Shown: positions 4,694 through 6,711 of the stretch, piece by piece | How positions within the stretch are numbered: the stretch's first letter is position 1 | Layout: each line of letters opens with the position of its first letter | Origin: an uncultured Collinsella sp. | GTDB lineage: Bacteria > Actinomycetota > Coriobacteriia > Coriobacteriales > Coriobacteriaceae | Direction: 5' to 3' | Assembly (NCBI GenBank): GCA_937937835.1 | Contig: CALDBJ010000073.1 | Span: 1 to 6,711, forward strand | DNA length: 6,711 nt | Notes under the pieces: model-generated | What the model was told of the DNA's origin: nothing | Seen by the model: the letters and a program-made list of their open reading frames with translations, nothing else | Databases searched by the model: none | Made by a program: the position numbers and the translations under genes

Positions 4694-4968
4694 ACTTCCA
4701 CCTGACCTTGCGGGGATGGTTCCGTTACCGGCGTGTCGGTCGACGCATAGAGCGGTGCATGGACGAATTTTCTGATGCTCTTATGCAATGGGCTTGGCGA
4801 TTCATGGGATTGATTTACGGGGAGTTTCCTGAGACTGCGGCAAGGCTGATCCTCTCGGCTGCTCTTCGCAAGCTGCCGCAGCTTGCGAAGAGGCTTTTCC
4901 GGTCGGTGTTTCCCTCCCGTGGCCGTCATGCGCGCGGAAATCGGCGGGGGCGGCACGTTCGGCATTGA
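4681..4968 (+). CDS. Uncertain 95-aa basic protein in the leading region
   Basis: This open frame begins at an ATG six bases past the predicted nick, inside the right-hand oriT palindrome, and has no Shine-Dalgarno. An ATG at 4759 (residue 27, MDEFSDAL) is another possible start, with only a weak AGAGCGG before it. The product would be very basic and helix-rich (FRYRRVGRRIERCMDEF, WAWRFMGLIYG) with an Arg/His tail. Lower GC than its neighbours and helix-like periodicity hint at coding, but a perfect 13-bp palindrome at 4862-4892 inside it looks like a DNA or RNA structure instead. I know no family. It could be a MobB-like accessory, an early gene of the transferred strand, or not a gene. Confidence 0.4.
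   Translation: MKLRDFHLTLRGWFRYRRVGRRIERCMDEFSDALMQWAWRFMGLIYGEFPETAARLILSAALRKLPQLAKRLFRSVFPSRGRHARGNRRGRHVRH
4862..4898 (+). terminator. Perfect 13-bp palindrome followed by CTTTT
   Basis: Arms 4862-4874 and 4880-4892 pair perfectly around a 5-nt GCCGC loop, followed by GGCTTTTCC. This is the strongest stem-loop of the plasmid and has the form of an intrinsic terminator on the plus strand. As it lies about 190 nt into the leading region, it could also be a single-strand structure used in transfer or second-strand synthesis. Confidence 0.5.
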
Positions 4969-5110
4969 TGAACGCTTCGCCCTCGCGGCTTGGATGTCCA
5001 AACCGGCTCCGTTCTTCCGGGTTTAGGTTTGGTGTGTAGACGCCGTGCCCCGTGCCGTGCTGCCGTGGGGTCTAGCGTCCTGATTGATAACCGACGGAAC
5101 GCAGGGAGGA
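4969..5110 (+). promoter_or_regulatory. Leader of the mobC-like gene
   Basis: This gap has no gene. GGGAGGA at 5104-5110 is a strong ribosome binding site 4 nt before the ATG at 5115. Upstream, AAACCGG (5002-5008) and CCGGGTTT (5019-5026) form an imperfect inverted repeat, and CCGTGC-like units recur at about 5043-5070. No clear promoter is seen. Confidence 0.45.
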
Positions 5111-5114
5111 ACCG

Positions 5115-5534
5115 ATGACCAGGAGCGTCGAGGAGCAGATGGCCGACATCGAGCGCCGGATGAAGCAGCTCAGGGCGCGCAAACAGCGCATCGTGGCTAG
5201 GGAGAACGCCAAGGCGCGCAAGCGGCGCACCCATCTGATCATCCGGCTGGGCGGCATCCTCTCCAACGAGGGCGTGCTTGGCTACGACGAGGGCGTCTGG
5301 AACGACGAGGGCAACCGGCAAAGGCTGCTGGACATGCTCAAGGCCCATGCCGCCGAACTGCGCGCATGGGCCTCTGACGCGGGCGTGAGGCTCCCCAGCG
5401 CTGAGTCGGCGGGTGAGCTGCGGGAACAGGTTCGTGACCTGCCCCAAGAGCCTCAGATACAGGAGCAGCCGGGCTATGGCTACCAGCCCGGATTCCAACA
5501 GCCACAGCAATGGCAGCAGCAGCCTTGGAACTGA
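5115..5534 (+). CDS. MobC/TraD-like relaxosome accessory protein
   Basis: The 139-aa product resembles small accessory proteins next to MOBQ relaxases (MobC or Ti-plasmid TraD-like), which help the relaxase open oriT. Residues 4-40 form a highly charged coiled-coil (EEQMADIERRMKQLRARKQR), followed by KARKRRTHLIIRLGGILSN (33-51), the basic-then-hydrophobic pattern typical of the group. Residues 60-110 hold a second helical part. The tail from about 111 is rich in Gln, Pro and aromatic residues (PGYGYQPGFQQPQQWQQQPWN) and is probably disordered. The start is fixed by GGGAGGA at 5104-5110. It is transcribed away from oriT, opposite to mobA, and ends at a good terminator. The family call rests on context and N-terminal pattern; the tail is not family-typical as far as I know. 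Confidence 0.65.
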   Translation: MTRSVEEQMADIERRMKQLRARKQRIVARENAKARKRRTHLIIRLGGILSNEGVLGYDEGVWNDEGNRQRLLDMLKAHAAELRAWASDAGVRLPSAESAGELREQVRDLPQEPQIQEQPGYGYQPGFQQPQQWQQQPWN

Positions 5535-5554
5535 GTCGGTTTCTTCTCTTCATC

Positions 5555-5572
5555 GGGGCGGAGCCCCTTTTT
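5555..5572 (+). terminator. Intrinsic terminator after the mobC-like gene
   Basis: A GGGGC stem (5555-5559), GGA loop and GCCCC (5563-5567) are followed directly by TTTTT (5568-5572). It lies 20 nt after the stop codon and has the full textbook form. It separates the mobilization unit from the origin. Confidence 0.85.
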
Positions 5573-5634
5573 ATAGAATCTTTTGTACTCTTTTAGACTC
5601 CCCGCAGGCCTTACGGCAGTAGGGGAAACGCACT
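5573..5634. other. AT-rich stretch and imperfect stem-loop before the iterons
   Basis: Bases 5568-5597 are strongly AT-rich relative to the plasmid and could be the DNA-unwinding part of the origin. They are followed by an imperfect stem-loop at 5599-5626 (TCCCC/GGGGA outside, GCC-TTAC-GGC inside). I see no consensus DnaA box. Confidence 0.4.
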
Positions 5635-5760
5635 ATTAAAGGGGAGAAAATGGGAGATTAAAGGGGAGATTTTGGGAATTATTTAGGGGAGGTTTTGGGA
5701 GAATAAAGGACGCTTTTGAGGAATAAAAACGAGGTTTTGGGAGAATAAAGGGTAGAAAAT
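5635..5760 (+). repeat. oriV: Iteron array of the replication origin
   Basis: Six degenerate units of 20-23 bp begin near 5635, 5657, 5680, 5703, 5723 and 5745, each about two helical turns apart. A rough consensus is ATAAAGGGGAGGTTTTGGGA. The best pair is a 21-bp exact repeat at 5689-5709 and 5731-5751, 42 bp apart. The first and last units carry GAAAAT in place of GTTTTGG. Phased repeats directly upstream of a Rep_3 gene are the binding sites of that initiator in theta-replicating iteron plasmids, so this is very probably the origin. Confidence 0.85.
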
Positions 5761-5787
5761 ATAAAAATCTCGTTTTTATGGTAGAAT
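5723..5787 (+). promoter_or_regulatory. repB promoter and autoregulatory operator
   Basis: TGGTAGAAT (5779-5787) is an extended -10 box whose start point would fall at or next to the ATG at 5794, and no Shine-Dalgarno precedes that ATG; the mRNA therefore looks leaderless. Immediately upstream is a palindrome (ATAAAAA 5761-5767, TTTTTAT 5773-5779). The right half (CTCGTTTTTAT, 5769-5779) is also the exact inverse of ATAAAAACGAG in iteron 5 (5723-5733). Inverted iteron pieces over the rep promoter are the usual operator by which dimeric Rep_3 proteins repress their own gene. Confidence 0.7.
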
Positions 5788-5793
5788 GCAGTC

Positions 5794-6705
5794 ATGTCCG
5801 ATGAGATCGTGAAGTACTCGAACCAGTTCAACAATCAGGCGCTGCGCAAGTTCACCGCGCTCGATCTTGATTTGCTGATGGCCATCGCGTCTCGCGTGCG
5901 GGACAAGGGCACGGACGAGGTGGCGTTCACGTTCGAAGAATTGAAGCGGCTGGCCGGACTTCAGAGGAACATGACCAACGATGAGTTCGCCAAGCAGATT
6001 GCCAATGTGAACCGTCGCCTGCTCGCGCTCAACTTCGAGTTCCAGAACGAAGAGCACGACATCATCCAGTTCGCCCTGTTCGCAGGCTTCGTCACCAGCC
6101 CGACCAAACGCACACTCACCGTATCGGTGAACTCGCGCTTCTCGTTCCTGCTTAACGACCTCACCTCGCAGTTCACCCGCTTCGAGCTGGCCGAGTTCAC
6201 GGCCCTGCGCTCCAGCTACGCCAAGGAGTGCTACAGGAGGCTCAAGCAGTACCGACAAACCGGTGTGTGGAAGGTCAGCCTTGAGGACTTCCGCCGACTG
6301 CTCGACGTACCCAAATCGTATCGGCCGAGCGAAATCAACAAGTATGTTCTTAAGCCGATTGAGGAGGAGTTGGGACCTCTGCTGAATCTGAAGGTGCATC
6401 GCAAGTACCTGAAGAAGAAGCCGGGACGTGGCCGCGCTTCCCTTGTCGGGTTCGAATTTGAATTTGACCCGGAGAAGGTACCCGGCGGCGCTCCCGCTCC
6501 GCGCGTGGAGCTGTCCGGCTCCGTGGTGACCGATGAGGCGAGGAAGTCGCTCAGGGACGTGTCGAAGACGCCCGTGCCCGATCTGTCGGTGCCGGGCGAG
6601 GGACCGGCGCTCGACCCTGATACTCAGGCGTTCCTCGACGCGCACGGCGGTCATGGATTCGCCGGTGCCGAGGGGTATGTCTCCGACTGGCCGAGTGCTG
6701 CGTGA
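5794..6705 (+). CDS. repB: Replication initiator protein RepB (Rep_3 family)
   Basis: RepB binds the iterons, opens the origin and recruits the host replisome. The 303-aa product starts MSDEIVKYSNQFNNQALRKF and continues TALDLDLLMAIASRVRDKG, an N-terminus I recognise from bifidobacterial RepB proteins. Two winged-helix domains are expected at about 5-130 and 135-220. The second contains FTRFELAEFTALRSSYAKECYRRLKQYRQTG, a conserved Rep_3 segment. From about residue 225 a Pro/Gly/Asp-rich tail follows that is probably flexible. The start is chosen because it fits the family N-terminus and the -10 box; translation seems leaderless. Regulation is likely by the operator at 5761-5779. The stop coincides with 47-49 on joining the circle, followed by the stem-loop at 62-89. 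A 38-bp piece of this gene (5845-5882) recurs inverted at 197-234. Confidence 0.93.
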   Translation: MSDEIVKYSNQFNNQALRKFTALDLDLLMAIASRVRDKGTDEVAFTFEELKRLAGLQRNMTNDEFAKQIANVNRRLLALNFEFQNEEHDIIQFALFAGFVTSPTKRTLTVSVNSRFSFLLNDLTSQFTRFELAEFTALRSSYAKECYRRLKQYRQTGVWKVSLEDFRRLLDVPKSYRPSEINKYVLKPIEEELGPLLNLKVHRKYLKKKPGRGRASLVGFEFEFDPEKVPGGAPAPRVELSGSVVTDEARKSLRDVSKTPVPDLSVPGEGPALDPDTQAFLDAHGGHGFAGAEGYVSDWPSAA

Positions 6706-6711
6706 TGGTAT
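6657..6711. repeat. Terminal overlap showing a circular molecule (copy 2)
   Basis: This is identical to 1-55. Removing one copy leaves a 6656-bp circle in which repB is continuous with the downstream stem-loop. Confidence 0.93.

Noticed and set aside
4926..5510. Minus-strand frame of 194 codons opposite the mobC-like gene
   Set aside because: The plus-strand gene has a strong RBS, a coiled-coil pattern and a terminator; the reverse frame has none.
5635..5760. CRISPR-like array
   Set aside because: The units are only 20-23 bp, degenerate and adjacent with no spacers; their place before a Rep_3 gene fits iterons.
5776..6654. Long minus-strand frame of 292 codons opposite repB
   Set aside because: It is the antisense of a recognised Rep_3 gene, kept open by GC-rich codon bias; there are no start signals and no family features.

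Overview
The window is a complete small plasmid, and its host is most likely a Bifidobacterium or a close actinobacterial relative. Bases 1-55 are repeated exactly at 6657-6711. The molecule is therefore a circle of 6656 bp, linearised near the 3' end of the replication gene and written out with one 55-base overlap. The host guess rests on three points: the high GC content; a Rep_3-family initiator whose N-terminus (MSDEIVKYSNQF... LRKFTALDLDLLMA) I recognise as the bifidobacterial RepB type; and a MobA/MobL relaxase of the kind found on small Gram-positive plasmids.

Layout. The replication module (about 5573-6705) has an AT-rich stretch, six degenerate 20-23 bp iterons, an inverted-repeat operator, an extended -10 promoter that appears to give a leaderless mRNA, and repB. 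Past the repB stop (position 49 after joining the circle) lies a remodelled stretch (50-850). It holds a 50-aa membrane microprotein gene on the minus strand, plus a second, diverged copy whose N-terminus has been replaced by an inverted fragment of a rep gene. Several strong stem-loops lie around these. At about 860-2650 sits an IS200/IS605-type element with overlapping tnpA and tnpB, terminal hairpins and a likely omega-RNA region. Next is a gene for a secreted 167-aa protein of unknown function (2721-3224) with its own -10 box, palindrome and Shine-Dalgarno. It is separated from the convergent mobA by a UUCG-tetraloop terminator.

The mobilization module covers 3288-5572: mobA on the minus strand (GTG start, MOBQ-type), an oriT with an IncQ/RSF1010-like nic core at 4666-4679, a doubtful 95-aa reading frame starting at the nic, and a MobC/TraD-like accessory gene with an intrinsic terminator. 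If the nick is at 4674/4675 on the plus strand, transfer would lead with the mobC-like gene and repB and finish with mobA.

How it works together: repB with the iterons maintains the plasmid. mobA, oriT and the mobC-like gene make it mobilizable by a helper conjugation system, since no coupling or secretion genes are present. The IS and the secreted protein gene are cargo. I see no antibiotic-resistance gene, partition system or toxin-antitoxin pair. The least explained parts are the secreted protein, the rep/membrane-protein chimera, the twin-hairpin nic site and the perfect 13-bp palindrome in the leading region.
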